The translations under genes were made by a program, and so were the position numbers. The notes under the pieces were generated by a model. It was not told the origin of the DNA. It did no database searches and was given only the letters and a program-made list of their open reading frames with translations. A DNA stretch of 64,000 nt. Source: Streptomyces sp. NRRL WC-3605 (GTDB lineage: Bacteria; Actinomycetota; Actinomycetes; Streptomycetales; Streptomycetaceae). Shown piece by piece: positions 52,897-61,609 of the stretch. The stretch is from the NCBI RefSeq assembly GCF_001509795.1, contig NZ_LLZN01000043.1, positions 1 to 64,000 of the forward strand, read 5' to 3'. Position 1 is the stretch's first letter. Each line of letters begins with the position of its first letter.

Positions 52897-54582
52897 TCAG
52901 GCGTCGATGATGACGGGAATGATGAGGGGCTTGCGGCGGTGGGTGCGGAACGCCCAGTTCGCCACGGCGCGGGCGATGAGCTGTTCGAGCTGGCGCGCGT
53001 CGCCGACGCCTTCCTCCGCCGCGGTGGCCAGCGTCTTCTCGATGACGGGGATCACCGGTTCGAAGGTGGTGTCGTCGTGGACGAAACCGCGGGCCAGGAA
53101 GTCGGGAGCCTCGGCGAGCGCGCCGGTGTCCGCGTCGACGATCGCCACCACCGTGACCACGCCTTCCTCTGCGAGGGTGAGGCGGTCCTTGAGGGAGGCT
53201 TCGGTGGCACCGCCCACCTCCATGCCGTCCACATAGACGTTGCCGGCGGGGACCTTGCCGGTGACGGACGCGCGCCCGTCCACGAGGTCGACCACGACGC
53301 CGTCCTCGGCGATGACGACCCGTTCGGGATCGACGCCCGTACGGATGGCGAGGTCGGCGTTGGCCCGCAGGTGGCGCCATTCGCCGTGCACCGGCATGAC
53401 GTTGCGGGGCTTGACGATGTTGTAGCAGTAGACGAGTTCGCCGGCGCTCGCGTGCCCGGAGACGTGCACCTTGGCGTTGCCCTTGTGGACCACGTGGGCA
53501 CCCCACCGGGTGAGTCCGTTGATCACCCGGTAGATGGCGTTCTCGTTGCCGGGGATGAGGGAGCTGGCGAGCAGGACGGTGTCCCCCTTGCCGATGCGGA
53601 TCATGTGGTCCCGGTTGGCCATCCGTGACAGCGCGGCCATGGGTTCGCCCTGGGAGCCGGTGCACACCAGGGTGACCTTGTGGTCCGGCAGCTTCTCCAG
53701 TTCCTTCGTGCTCACGACCAGGCCCGAGGGGACCTTCAGATAGCCCAAGTCACGCGCGATGCCCATGTTGCGGACCATGGACCGGCCGACGAAGGCGACC
53801 TTGCGGCCGTACTGATGGGCGGCGTCCAAGACCTGCTGGATGCGGTGCACGTGGCTGGCGAAGCTGGAGACGATGACCCGGCGCGGCGCGGCGCGCATCA
53901 CCTGTTCGATCGCCGGGTTCAGCTCGCGCTCGGACGTGGTGAAGCCGGGTACTTCGGCGTTCGTGGAGTCGGTGAGGAACAGATCCACGCCCTCCTCTCC
54001 GAGGCGGGCGAAGGCGCGCAGATCGGTGATGCGGTCGTCGAGGGGGAACTGGTCCATCTTGAAGTCGCCGGTGTGCAGCACCATCCCGGCCCGCGTGCGG
54101 ATCGCGACCGCGAGGCTGTCGGGGATGGAGTGGTTGACCGCCACGAACTCGCAGTCGAAGGGCCCGAAGGCGCGCCGGTCGCCCTCCCGCACCCGCACCG
54201 GGCGCGGCCGGATCCCGTGTTCCTTGAGCTTGGCCTCCAGGAACGCCAGCGTCAGCTTGGAGCCGACGACAGGGATGTCCGACCGCTCACGCAGCAGGTA
54301 CGGAACACCACCGATGTGGTCCTCGTGGCCATGGGTGAGGATCACGGCCACGACGTCGTCCAGGCGGTCCCGGATCGAGGTGAAGTCCGGCAGGATCACG
54401 TCCACGCCGGGCTGGGTCTCCTCGGGGAAGAGCACGCCGCAGTCGACGATGAGCAGCTTCCCGGCGTGCTCGAAGACGGTCATGTTGCGGCCGATCTCAC
54501 CCAGGCCGCCCAGGGCGATGACACGCAGCCCTCCTTCAGGCAGGGCAGGGGCGGCCTTCAGTTCAGGGTGCGGATGACTCAT
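52897..54582 (-). CDS. Ribonuclease J (metallo-beta-lactamase / beta-CASP)
   Basis: A 561-residue RNase J with the metal site THGHEDHIGG (83-92), HTGDFKMDQ and the C-terminal VSGHASAGEL. These enzymes combine 5' exonuclease and endonuclease activity on RNA. Its neighbours are not the dapA/thyX genes I recall beside the Streptomyces core rnj. Several blocks differ from my memory of that protein (for example EKTLATAAEEGVGDARQLEQ near the end), so this is probably a second, accessory copy. ATG 54582 is chosen from the conserved SHPHPEL start; its ribosome site is poor. Confidence 0.9.
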   Translation of the reverse strand: MSHPHPELKAAPALPEGGLRVIALGGLGEIGRNMTVFEHAGKLLIVDCGVLFPEETQPGVDVILPDFTSIRDRLDDVVAVILTHGHEDHIGGVPYLLRERSDIPVVGSKLTLAFLEAKLKEHGIRPRPVRVREGDRRAFGPFDCEFVAVNHSIPDSLAVAIRTRAGMVLHTGDFKMDQFPLDDRITDLRAFARLGEEGVDLFLTDSTNAEVPGFTTSERELNPAIEQVMRAAPRRVIVSSFASHVHRIQQVLDAAHQYGRKVAFVGRSMVRNMGIARDLGYLKVPSGLVVSTKELEKLPDHKVTLVCTGSQGEPMAALSRMANRDHMIRIGKGDTVLLASSLIPGNENAIYRVINGLTRWGAHVVHKGNAKVHVSGHASAGELVYCYNIVKPRNVMPVHGEWRHLRANADLAIRTGVDPERVVIAEDGVVVDLVDGRASVTGKVPAGNVYVDGMEVGGATEASLKDRLTLAEEGVVTVVAIVDADTGALAEAPDFLARGFVHDDTTFEPVIPVIEKTLATAAEEGVGDARQLEQLIARAVANWAFRTHRRKPLIIPVIIDA

Positions 54583-54753
54583 ACCCTGACGGTACCCGCA
54601 GTGCCGGGCAGGATGATCCATTGCCCCTGTGATCTCTTCCGTCCGACGGCGAGAGGCGATGCGCCCCCTGGCCCGTCGAGCGCCACCGCGCGGAGCCGTC
54701 CGCGCGGCTCACCCGGTCGCGGCACCGCTGCACCCCCCAGGCGGCCCGGTGCA

Positions 54754-54759
54754 TAGAAT
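54754..54759 (+). promoter_or_regulatory. -10 element of a probable leaderless gene
   Basis: TAGAAT lies nine bases before ATG 54768, with no ribosome site in between, so transcription would begin at or next to the start codon. Confidence 0.5.
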
Positions 54760-54767
54760 CCGGTTCC

Positions 54768-55127
54768 ATGCCGAAGCCTGACGAGCTGCTCGTTGCCATA
54801 GCCGCCCTCGTGGAGACCGGCCGGAGCAATCAGATGTCCCTGACCGCGATCACCAGTGGTGCCGTCATCACCGGTCGGCTGGCCCCGGAAGCCATGTGGA
54901 GGCAGAGGGTGTCCGAGGTGCTGACGGATTCCGCCGACCTGGGCGCGTTCTCCGCGGTCTTCGACACCCCCACGGCGAAGGACGGACCGCCCACACATCT
55001 GCATTTCCACGTCGCCCGGATCCTGCAGGGAACGGTAGGGATCCCGGAGACGGGCGGGATGTACCGCGTCGCGATCGAGGACGTCAGTGCCTGGACCGTG
55101 GGCGACTTCAGCTACTCCGACCACTGA
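54768..55127 (+). CDS. Small hypothetical protein
   Basis: A 119-residue soluble protein starting MPKPDELLVAIAALVETG, with an SGAVITGRLAP strand and a PTHLHFHVARILQG segment. I do not recognise it with confidence; it faintly recalls GvpU-like gas-vesicle accessory proteins, but no other gvp gene is near. It is divergent from RNase J and ends before a strong terminator. The start has no ribosome site and a -10 box sits right before it, suggesting a leaderless mRNA. Confidence 0.6.
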   Translation: MPKPDELLVAIAALVETGRSNQMSLTAITSGAVITGRLAPEAMWRQRVSEVLTDSADLGAFSAVFDTPTAKDGPPTHLHFHVARILQGTVGIPETGGMYRVAIEDVSAWTVGDFSYSDH

Positions 55128-55144
55128 CACACGACCCGCTGCGG

Positions 55145-55186
55145 ACGGTGGGGGCCCGTCGGCAAACGCCGGCGGGCCCCCACCGT
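55145..55186. terminator. Strong bidirectional terminator
   Basis: ACGGTGGGGGCCCGTCGGC, loop AAAC, and a 19-base right arm pair throughout, with one G-T wobble. It separates the convergent 54768 and DUF2630 genes. Confidence 0.8.
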
Positions 55187-55245
55187 TCGGTTCTGCTCGC
55201 ACTGGCTGGACGGGGGCAGGGCGCTGCAGTAGGTCGAGGCCGGGG

Positions 55246-55509
55246 TCAGGAGAGGTAGTCCTCCACCTGCGAGGCCGGGCGCACGTGCGCGTCCGCGGGG
55301 TCCTGCCCGGCCGCGGTCCGGGCGCGGCGCTGGCGCAACAGGTCCCAGCACTGGTCGAGTGCAGTCTCCAGCTGGGCCAGTCGCTCGTGTTCGGTCGGCT
55401 GGTCGATGGTGTTCTCCGCCAGGCGGTCCCGCAGGTCCTTCTCCTGGCTGATCATCTCTTGGATACGGCCGAGGATCTGCTTCTCGGTGTCCGCTTCGGA
55501 GTTCGGCAT
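55246..55509 (-). CDS. DUF2630 family protein
   Basis: An 87-residue helical protein with the family pattern ILGRIQEMISQEKDLRDRL and LDQCWDLLRQRRARTAAGQ. These are small actinobacterial proteins of unknown function, of normal length here. It lies just downstream of the flavin reductase gene on the same strand (59-base gap) and may share its transcript. Confidence 0.88.
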   Translation of the reverse strand: MPNSEADTEKQILGRIQEMISQEKDLRDRLAENTIDQPTEHERLAQLETALDQCWDLLRQRRARTAAGQDPADAHVRPASQVEDYLS

Positions 55510-55568
55510 GGAATCACTCCCTCAGGACGGGGTGCACGGCTGTGGCCGCGCAGCCGAAGAGCTGTGGA

Positions 55569-56957
55569 TCAGTCGGTCCAGGCGTTGAAGAGCATGTTCA
55601 GGCCCTCCGCCATGGTGGGGTGAGCGATGATCGAGTCCCTGAGCAGCGTGTACGGGGCGCCTGTCAGCATGGCCGTCTGGACGACCGTCAGGACCTCGGA
55701 CGCGTCCGGGCCGATCAGTGCCACCCCCAGAATGCGTTCGCCGGCCCGGTCCACGACGGCCTTCCAGACGCCGCGCGTGTCCCGGAGCGTGCGTGCACGC
55801 GGAATGGCCGCGACCGGCATACGGGCGATCCGTACGTCGTATCCGGCGGCCCGGGCCTCGGTCTCGGTCATGCCGACCCGGGCCAGTTCGGGTGTGGTGA
55901 AGAGGTTCCACGGCACCAGCCGCTCGGACGTGCGCCTGTCCCCGCCGGCGATGTTCGCCTTGACGATCCGGTAGTCGTCGAGGGAGACGTGCGTGAACTG
56001 CGGGCTGCCCGCCACGTCGCCGACCGCCCAGGTGTGCGGGGCCGTGGCCGCCAACCGGTCGTCGACCTCCACGAAGCCACGCGCGTCCGTCCGGACGCCG
56101 GCGGCGTCGAGGTCGAGGTCCCTCGTCACCGGTTCCCGGCCGACGGCCACCAGCACGTCCGTGCCGGTGACCTCGCCCAGGTCGCCGAGGTCCACCGTGA
56201 CACCGGCCGGGCCGCGTGAGACTCCGATGGGCTTGACGCCCGTACGCAGCTCCACGCCGGCCTCGACGAGGAATCCGGTCAGCGCCTCCGATACGTCGGG
56301 GTCCTCCCGGGGCAGCACACGGTCACCACGGTGCAGCACCGTGACCCTGCTACCGAACGCGGCGAACATGTGGGCGAACTCCAGCCCGACATAGCCACCG
56401 CCGATGACGATCAGGTGTTCCGGAAGCCGATCCAGGTGGAGAAGCGTCTCGCTCGTCAGGGGTTCGGCCTCGGCGAGCCCGGGGAGGTCGGGGATGGCGG
56501 GTGTCGTACCAGTGTTGATCACCACGTCCTTGCCGCGCAGGAACCGGCTGCCTCCGTCGTTCAGCTGGACCCGCACCGTGCGCTCGCCCGTGAATCGGGC
56601 GGTCCCCAGGATGAAGTCCATACCGCTTTCGATGAACTGGCGGTGGTTGAGGTCGACCATCCCGTCGACCACGCCCTCCTTGTGCGCACGCAGGAGAGCC
56701 AGGTCGGCCGCGGCCTCGCCGGTGCGGACGCCCACCTGTTCCGCACGGCTCAGGCTGTCGAGGAGTCTGGCGCTGGTGACCAGGCTCTTGGTCGGAATGC
56801 ACGCCACGTTGATGCAGGTGCCGCCGATCATGCCCTGCTCCACCATGGCCACTCGGCCGCCTCCGCGGGCGATGTCCATGGCGAGGGTCTTGCCGCCCTT
56901 GCCACCCCCCACGACGAGGAGATCGACCTCTTCCACGCCCGTGTCCGCCTGTGCCAT
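55569..56957 (-). CDS. FAD/NAD-linked disulfide reductase (mercuric reductase / dihydrolipoamide dehydrogenase type)
   Basis: A 462-residue flavoprotein. The FAD fold begins LLVVGGGKGGKTLAMDIARG. The redox pair lies in GGTCINVACIPTKSLV, the NAD fold in LIVIGGGYVGLEFAHMFAAF, FAD again in TWAVGDVAGSPQFTHV, and the dimer domain ends AHPTMAEGLNMLF. The His-X4-Glu end (HPTMAE) supports a true disulfide reductase, but there is no mercury-binding Cys pair at the C terminus. ATG 56957 is the conserved start; the longer frame to 57446 shadows MerR. Substrate unknown. Confidence 0.87.
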   Translation of the reverse strand: MAQADTGVEEVDLLVVGGGKGGKTLAMDIARGGGRVAMVEQGMIGGTCINVACIPTKSLVTSARLLDSLSRAEQVGVRTGEAAADLALLRAHKEGVVDGMVDLNHRQFIESGMDFILGTARFTGERTVRVQLNDGGSRFLRGKDVVINTGTTPAIPDLPGLAEAEPLTSETLLHLDRLPEHLIVIGGGYVGLEFAHMFAAFGSRVTVLHRGDRVLPREDPDVSEALTGFLVEAGVELRTGVKPIGVSRGPAGVTVDLGDLGEVTGTDVLVAVGREPVTRDLDLDAAGVRTDARGFVEVDDRLAATAPHTWAVGDVAGSPQFTHVSLDDYRIVKANIAGGDRRTSERLVPWNLFTTPELARVGMTETEARAAGYDVRIARMPVAAIPRARTLRDTRGVWKAVVDRAGERILGVALIGPDASEVLTVVQTAMLTGAPYTLLRDSIIAHPTMAEGLNMLFNAWTD

Positions 56958-57111
56958 GCCCCGCTCCTTCACCGCGAATGCCGTCACCGCGAATGCCGTC
57001 CCCCCATCCTCATCCGCGTATCCGTCGGACGCATCCGGCATCGGCATCACCGGCCGGATGTGTCTGGATCTGTCACCAGCGGTGTCGGCTCCGGACCGAG
57101 CGGTGGGGCCC

Positions 57112-57489
57112 CTACGGGTGTGTGTCCGTGATCGCGATGACCTGGTCGAGGCGGTCCCTGGCGGCCTCCAGTTCGTCGATCTTGGCCTGGATGCGTTCGC
57201 GCTCGACGCGCAGCATGGCTCGCTGATCGGCGTCGGTGTGCCCGGCTTCCCAGCACGGAAGCAGTTCGGTGATCCTGCGGCTGGTGAGACCGGCGGCGTA
57301 CATCTGCTGGAAGAACCGGACCATGGCGATGGCGTCCTGCCGGTACAGCCGCTGGCCGGACGGGCTGCGCTCCGGGGTGAGCAGCCCCTGCTGCTCGTAG
57401 TAGCGCACGGCGCGCACCGAGACGCCTGCGCCCCGTGCCACCTCACCGATGCGGATCAAGCGCTCGGTCGAGTCCGGTGTGACGGACAA
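57112..57489 (-). CDS. MerR family transcriptional regulator
   Basis: A 125-residue protein. The winged helix is RIGEVARGAGVSVRAVRYYE then QQGLLTPERSPSGQRLYRQD, followed by a dimer helix (ERIQAKIDELEAARDRLDQV). The helix ends without a metal-binding Cys cluster, so the effector is probably organic. TTG 57489 is the start: GAGGAG lies seven bases upstream, and the longer frame overlaps the divergent promoter. It probably activates the SDR gene through a repeat between them. Confidence 0.87.
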   Translation of the reverse strand: MSVTPDSTERLIRIGEVARGAGVSVRAVRYYEQQGLLTPERSPSGQRLYRQDAIAMVRFFQQMYAAGLTSRRITELLPCWEAGHTDADQRAMLRVERERIQAKIDELEAARDRLDQVIAITDTHP

Positions 57490-57526
57490 AGGTGACTCCT
57501 CTCTCCCTGGCGCCGACGGTCCGGGC

Positions 57527-57557
57527 TTGCCTCTGACGTCAGCGTCAGGTTTTAGCG
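57527..57557 (+). promoter_or_regulatory. MerR-type promoter/operator of the SDR gene
   Basis: TTGCCT (57527-57532) is followed after an unusually long 19-base spacer by a TTAGCG -10-like element. The spacer holds CTGACG-TCAG-CGTCAG, a perfect 6-base inverted repeat at 57533-57548, the classic MerR layout. CTGACGTCAG within it is itself a 10-base palindrome. Confidence 0.6.
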
Positions 57558-57565
57558 TACTGGAC

Positions 57566-58294
57566 ATGGACATCAAGAACTCCGTCGCCCTTGTCACCGG
57601 AGCGAACCGTGGCCTGGGCCGCGCTTTCGCCCAGCGTCTGCTGGAGCGGGGCGCTCACAAGGTCTACGCGACAGCCCGCCGCCCGGAGACCGTGGACCTG
57701 CCCGGCGTCGAGGTGCTGCCCCTCGACATCACCGACCCCGCGTCCGTCAGGGCCGCCGCCGAGACGGCCCAGGACGTCTCGCTGCTCATCAACAATGCGG
57801 GCATCAGTACGGGGACGGACCTGGTGACCGGTTCGCTGGACACGCTGCGCCATGAACTGGAGACCAACATGTTCGGCCACCTGGAGATGATCCGGCACTT
57901 CGCGCCGACGCTGGCCGGGAACGGCGGGGGCGCCGTCGTCAACGTCCTCTCCGCCATGTCGTGGTTCGGCGGCAAGGGCGCGAACGCCTACCACCTGACC
58001 AAGGCCGCCGCGTGGGCCATGACCAACGGTGTCCGCCTGGAGCTGGCCGATCAGGGAACGCTCGTCACGGCCGTGCACCTGGGCCTGGCCGACACCGACA
58101 TGGCCGCCGGCTGGCCCGTGGCCAAGATCGCTCCGTCCGACCTGGCCGACGCCGCTCTCGACGGTGTCGAAGCCGGGTCCGCGGAGGTCCTCGCCGATCA
58201 GTGGAGCCGGGATGTGAAGTCCCGTCTGCCTATGGCGCCGGAGGAGTTCGACGCAGCCATGGGCCGCGCTCTGGCGGCGCTGGTGGCGGGCTGA
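57566..58294 (+). CDS. Short-chain dehydrogenase/reductase
   Basis: A 242-residue classical SDR. Cofactor motif VALVTGANRGLGRAF, NNAGIS, catalytic Ser in NVLSAMSWFGG, Tyr-X3-Lys in AYHLTKAAAW. The cofactor loop ATARRPE favours NADP. No ribosome site precedes ATG 57566 and the -10 box is only nine bases away, so the mRNA is probably leaderless. It is divergent from MerR and likely its target. Confidence 0.9.
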   Translation: MDIKNSVALVTGANRGLGRAFAQRLLERGAHKVYATARRPETVDLPGVEVLPLDITDPASVRAAAETAQDVSLLINNAGISTGTDLVTGSLDTLRHELETNMFGHLEMIRHFAPTLAGNGGGAVVNVLSAMSWFGGKGANAYHLTKAAAWAMTNGVRLELADQGTLVTAVHLGLADTDMAAGWPVAKIAPSDLADAALDGVEAGSAEVLADQWSRDVKSRLPMAPEEFDAAMGRALAALVAG

Positions 58295-58435
58295 TCTCCG
58301 CCGCCCTCAGGACACCTCCGCAGGGTCCGGAAGGTCGGTCACGGGCGCTGCGGAGCGGCGCCCGTGGTCGGCCGACGACTGCGGCCGCGGCGGTGCCCAG
58401 GGGCGGGGTGGAGAACGTCGACGCCGGTGTCCGGC

Positions 58436-59494
58436 TCAGCTTTCGCCGTCGTCGGGTGCTCGTTCGTCGGCCGGCTGACGTTCTCTCCCGCCCGGGTGGC
58501 GCTGCCGCCAGATCAAGAAGACCGCGGTGGACACCACCGCCCAGCCCGCCAGCACCAGGAACGGGAAGGCGTGCTGGTGCCCGGAGAAGTACACCGCCGT
58601 GTGCTGGGCGTTGACCGAGGCTCCGGGCGGCAGCCACCGTCCGACGGCGCCCAGCACAGACGGCAGCAGCGGCCACGAGACCGCGCCGCCCGACGACGGG
58701 TTGCCCAGCACGACCATCACGCCCCAGGTGGGGATCATCGCCCACCGGCCCATCAGCGTGTTGAACATGGTGAAGGTCATGCCGCTGGTGAACATGGTCA
58801 GCGCCAGGATCAGCCACGACTCCGCGAACGGCAGCGCGAGCGCCCCGAGCAACCAGTCCACGGCCGCCGCGATCGCGAAACCGCCCAGCAGCGCATAGGT
58901 GGCCGTGAAAGCGATCCGTTCCGCCGGCGTGAGCGCCGGGGCATGGACGCTGAGCTGGATCGCGCCGACGAAGCCGATGATCACCGCGGCGAGCGAGATG
59001 TAGAAGATCGCGAGGCCGCGGGGATCGCCCTTCTGCAGCGGATTGACGTCCCGGACGGTCACCGATACGCCGGTCTCCCGCCCGACCTCGGGCGCCGCCT
59101 GCCGCAACAGTTCCGCGACCGAGGCGCCCGAAGCCGACGTCACGTCCAGCACGACGTGCCGACCGCCGTCCCGCAGCTCGAAGATCGCGAAGACACGTTG
59201 ATCCTCGACGGCCTCCAGTGCCGCCTTCCGCGAGTCGTACTCGTGTGTGGTCACCGAGGAGTTGAGCGCCTTGCCCAGGCCCGCCAGATACTCCTCGCCC
59301 CGCTGAGCCTCGAACGACCCGATGACGGCCGTCGGAAGCCGGTGCGGGGTCGGATTCGCCATGGCGTACGTGTACGACCAGGCGAACAGACCGGCCGCCA
59401 CAGACACGATGAACACCAGCACAATCGCCGGCCACTGCGGCCTCCCGCGAAGACGGGCCCAGTGGCCCTCGGGCCCTTCCCGATCGTCCTGCAC
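58436..59494 (-). CDS. DUF3533/YhgE-like membrane protein
   Basis: A 352-residue membrane protein. One N-terminal helix (about 23-43, AIVLVFIVSVAAGLFAWSY) is followed by an outside domain of about 125 residues and five or six C-terminal helices (from about 170). This matches the ABC-2-like/DUF3533 (Pip/SNG1-type) layout, linked to export or phage infection in other bacteria. No ATPase gene is adjacent. Function unknown. Confidence 0.75.
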   Translation of the reverse strand: MQDDREGPEGHWARLRGRPQWPAIVLVFIVSVAAGLFAWSYTYAMANPTPHRLPTAVIGSFEAQRGEEYLAGLGKALNSSVTTHEYDSRKAALEAVEDQRVFAIFELRDGGRHVVLDVTSASGASVAELLRQAAPEVGRETGVSVTVRDVNPLQKGDPRGLAIFYISLAAVIIGFVGAIQLSVHAPALTPAERIAFTATYALLGGFAIAAAVDWLLGALALPFAESWLILALTMFTSGMTFTMFNTLMGRWAMIPTWGVMVVLGNPSSGGAVSWPLLPSVLGAVGRWLPPGASVNAQHTAVYFSGHQHAFPFLVLAGWAVVSTAVFLIWRQRHPGGRERQPADERAPDDGES

Positions 59495-59904
59495 GCCGCC
59501 CGTCCCTCATCCTTGAAGCCCGGCTCCATCCTCACGCGTCACACACGGCGATCCAGTCACCAACACCCGCCGTGGCCGGGTGAAAACCACGCACGGGTGG
59601 CCTGGTCGCCGCCCGGATCAGAGGCCGGGCAGGGGAAGACGGGCCGGGAAGGCATGCAGGTTCCGTCGAGGACGGCGCGGCTGAGGGGGCGCCCTTGAAC
59701 CGAGATCAGCGCCTGGCACTGGACACGGTCGGCTGGACGCCGCTGCGGCCTCTGCGGGAGACATGACGTCTCTCGAGCGTCCAGTCCGCCGACGCGTCCC
59801 GCCGGCCGGTGGCTGTCCCCGCCCGTGTCGTTTCCGTCCAAGACGTCGGCCCTGAAGCCGCCTAACCTGACGTCAGAAGCGCTGCCCGTGATGAGGAGAC
59901 GCAG
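59495..59904. other. Intergenic region upstream of the RibD-like gene
   Basis: No gene is supported in these 410 bases. It carries the CTGACGTCAG palindrome at 59867-59876. Confidence 0.4.
59867..59876. promoter_or_regulatory. CTGACGTCAG palindrome before the RibD-like gene
   Basis: A perfect 10-base palindrome 28 bases before the gene's start, identical to the one in the MerR/SDR promoter at 57533-57542. Confidence 0.45.
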
Positions 59905-60480
59905 ATGCGCAAGCTGGTCTACACCGGATTCATGTCGCTCGACGGCGTGCTGGACTCGCCCGGTGGTCCCGAGGAAGGGCACCGCAGCGGCGGCTGGGTC
60001 GTGAAGGACCTGGAGTTCGTCCCGGAGGCCTGGTCGCTGAAGGGTGAGGAGCTTGCCGACACGACGGCGCTGATGTTCGGCCGTCGCAGCTACGAGGCGT
60101 TCGCACCGATCTGGCCCGCCTCCGAGGACCACGCCTCCTACAAGGAGCTGCCCAAGTACGTCGTGTCGAGCACGCTGTCGGAAGACGCCCTCGTCGAGGG
60201 CTGGGGGTCCCAGACCGTCCTGCGCACGACGGAGGATGTGGCCAAGCTCAAGGAGGGCGACGGCGGCTCCATCTACATCCACGGCAGCGCCGAACTCGCG
60301 CGGCGGCTGTCGGAGGCCGGCCTGATCGACCAGTACAACCTGCTCGTCTTCCCGGTCCTCCTCGGCGCCGGCAAGAGCCTGTTCCACCGGGCCGACCAGG
60401 ACAAGCAGATGCTGTCCCTGCGGGAGTCGGAGAGCTACTCCAACGGCATCCTGAAGCTGGTCTACGACGTCCGACGCTGA
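59905..60480 (+). CDS. RibD C-terminal/dihydrofolate-reductase-like protein
   Basis: A 191-residue RibD_C-type reductase starting MRKLVYTGFMSLDGVLDSPG, with MFGRRSYEAF (NADPH-binding region) and YIHGSAELARRLSEAGLIDQ followed by PVLLGAGKSLF. Stand-alone proteins like this are common in Streptomyces and are assumed to use NADPH, with unknown substrates. GAGGAG precedes ATG 59905. Its end overlaps the convergent AraC gene by 19 bases. Confidence 0.87.
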   Translation: MRKLVYTGFMSLDGVLDSPGGPEEGHRSGGWVVKDLEFVPEAWSLKGEELADTTALMFGRRSYEAFAPIWPASEDHASYKELPKYVVSSTLSEDALVEGWGSQTVLRTTEDVAKLKEGDGGSIYIHGSAELARRLSEAGLIDQYNLLVFPVLLGAGKSLFHRADQDKQMLSLRESESYSNGILKLVYDVRR

Positions 60481-61172
60481 CCCAGGTCGAGTGCGATCGG
60501 GCCGCCCGCGCCGTCGCGCAGTTGTCCGGCGGTGCGACCCACGTACGCGCGCAGGGCACGGGCGAGGTGCGGCTCGTCGAAGTAGTCGAGCTTGGCGACG
60601 ACGTCGACTGCCGTGGCACCGGCCGCCAGCAGCTCCGCCGCCGTACGGGCCCGTTCGATCTGCCGTACCGCTCCCCGTGTCAGTCCCGTGGCTGCCCGGA
60701 AGCGGCGCTCGACGGTACGGCCGGACACGTCCGGTTCGTGGCCGCGCAGCACCTCGGCCACGAGCGGGTCGCGCACCACGATCCCGGCTTCGACCAGTCG
60801 GTCGACCAAGGCCTCGGCGTCGTCGGCGCCGGGTGTCTGCCAGCGGGCACCGTCCAGTCGGAACGTCCGGCGGGTCGTGTCCGGGAGTTCCGCGCCCCCA
60901 TCGACCAGTCGCGGTGTGGGCAGGGCTCGCAGCGAGGTACCGACGGCGAACTCGATGCCGGTGAACGCGGCGCCTTCCGGGACGGGTGCCGTGCTCGTCC
61001 GGGTCTCCGGGCCGGTGACCGCCGCGTAGTGCCGGCCGTCCTGCTCCCAGAACACCAGGCCCCAGCGCACACCGGCGACGGACGTCATCGTCGTGACCTG
61101 CTCGCTGGTGCAGGTCCACACACTGTCGACCCACGGTGAGTCCGACTGCCGTATCCCGAAGCGCAGCTCCAC
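60462..61172 (-). CDS. AraC family transcriptional regulator
   Basis: A 236-residue protein with an unusual N-terminal sensor domain (VELRFGIRQSDSPWVDSVW) and a C-terminal AraC helix-turn-helix region: VSGRTVERRFRAATGLTRGA, then VVAKLDYFDEPHLARALRAY. GTG 61172 starts the conserved part; an ATG at 61205 is less likely. It converges on the RibD-like gene with 19 bases of overlap, so both ends share sequence. Confidence 0.85.
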   Translation of the reverse strand: MELRFGIRQSDSPWVDSVWTCTSEQVTTMTSVAGVRWGLVFWEQDGRHYAAVTGPETRTSTAPVPEGAAFTGIEFAVGTSLRALPTPRLVDGGAELPDTTRRTFRLDGARWQTPGADDAEALVDRLVEAGIVVRDPLVAEVLRGHEPDVSGRTVERRFRAATGLTRGAVRQIERARTAAELLAAGATAVDVVAKLDYFDEPHLARALRAYVGRTAGQLRDGAGGPIALDLGQRRTS

Positions 61173-61241
61173 CCCCGCAGGATACGGCTGGCGGGCCGCA
61201 GGCACCGGCCGTCAGCGGAACCCGGGCCGACCCGGTCCTCT

Positions 61242-61502
61242 TCAGACGCGGGCGAGCTCCGCCGCGCCGAAGGAGACGTCGAAGCGGTCGCACCAGATGC
61301 TGACGCTGGTGTAGCGGGCGGGGTCGACGTCGTCGGGGAGGACGTAGTTCTGGCTTCCCTTGTTGCCCTTGAGCCTGCCCAGGCTGACGTACTCGCCGTC
61401 GTCGAAGACGCGCCAGCCGGCCGTACCCTCCTTCACGGGTGCGTCGGTCAGCCACACCCGAAGGTCCGGCCCATTGCTGGTGTCCAGGTTCTCCAGCCGC
61501 AC
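61242..61502 (-). pseudogene. Truncated DM13-domain protein
   Basis: The frame encodes most of a DM13 (electron-transfer-like) domain: VRLENLDTSNGPDLRVWL, LGRLKGNKGSQNYVLPDDVD and YTSVSIWCDRFDVSFG. The usual signal peptide and the first part of the domain are missing. The frame stays open upstream through non-coding-like Pro/Gly sequence with no start. GTG 61502 could still begin a short protein, but a truncated remnant is more likely. Confidence 0.65.
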
Positions 61503-61609
61503 GACGCGGGAGACGGAATCCTTACGGCGCCGGCCGGGCCCATTCCCCGGGGGGCGGGAACCGCGGGTCGGCCTGGCAGACTGTTCACCACCTGGGGGGG
61601 GAGATCGTC

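Noticed and set aside
57449..57565. SDR start 39 codons upstream of ATG 57566
   Set aside because: It would overlap the MerR gene and the promoter/operator; the SDR fold starts at MDIKNSVALVTG.
59557..61455. Minus-strand frame of 632 codons
   Set aside because: It runs through the RibD-like gene and across the AraC gene in the wrong frame; no domain is visible.
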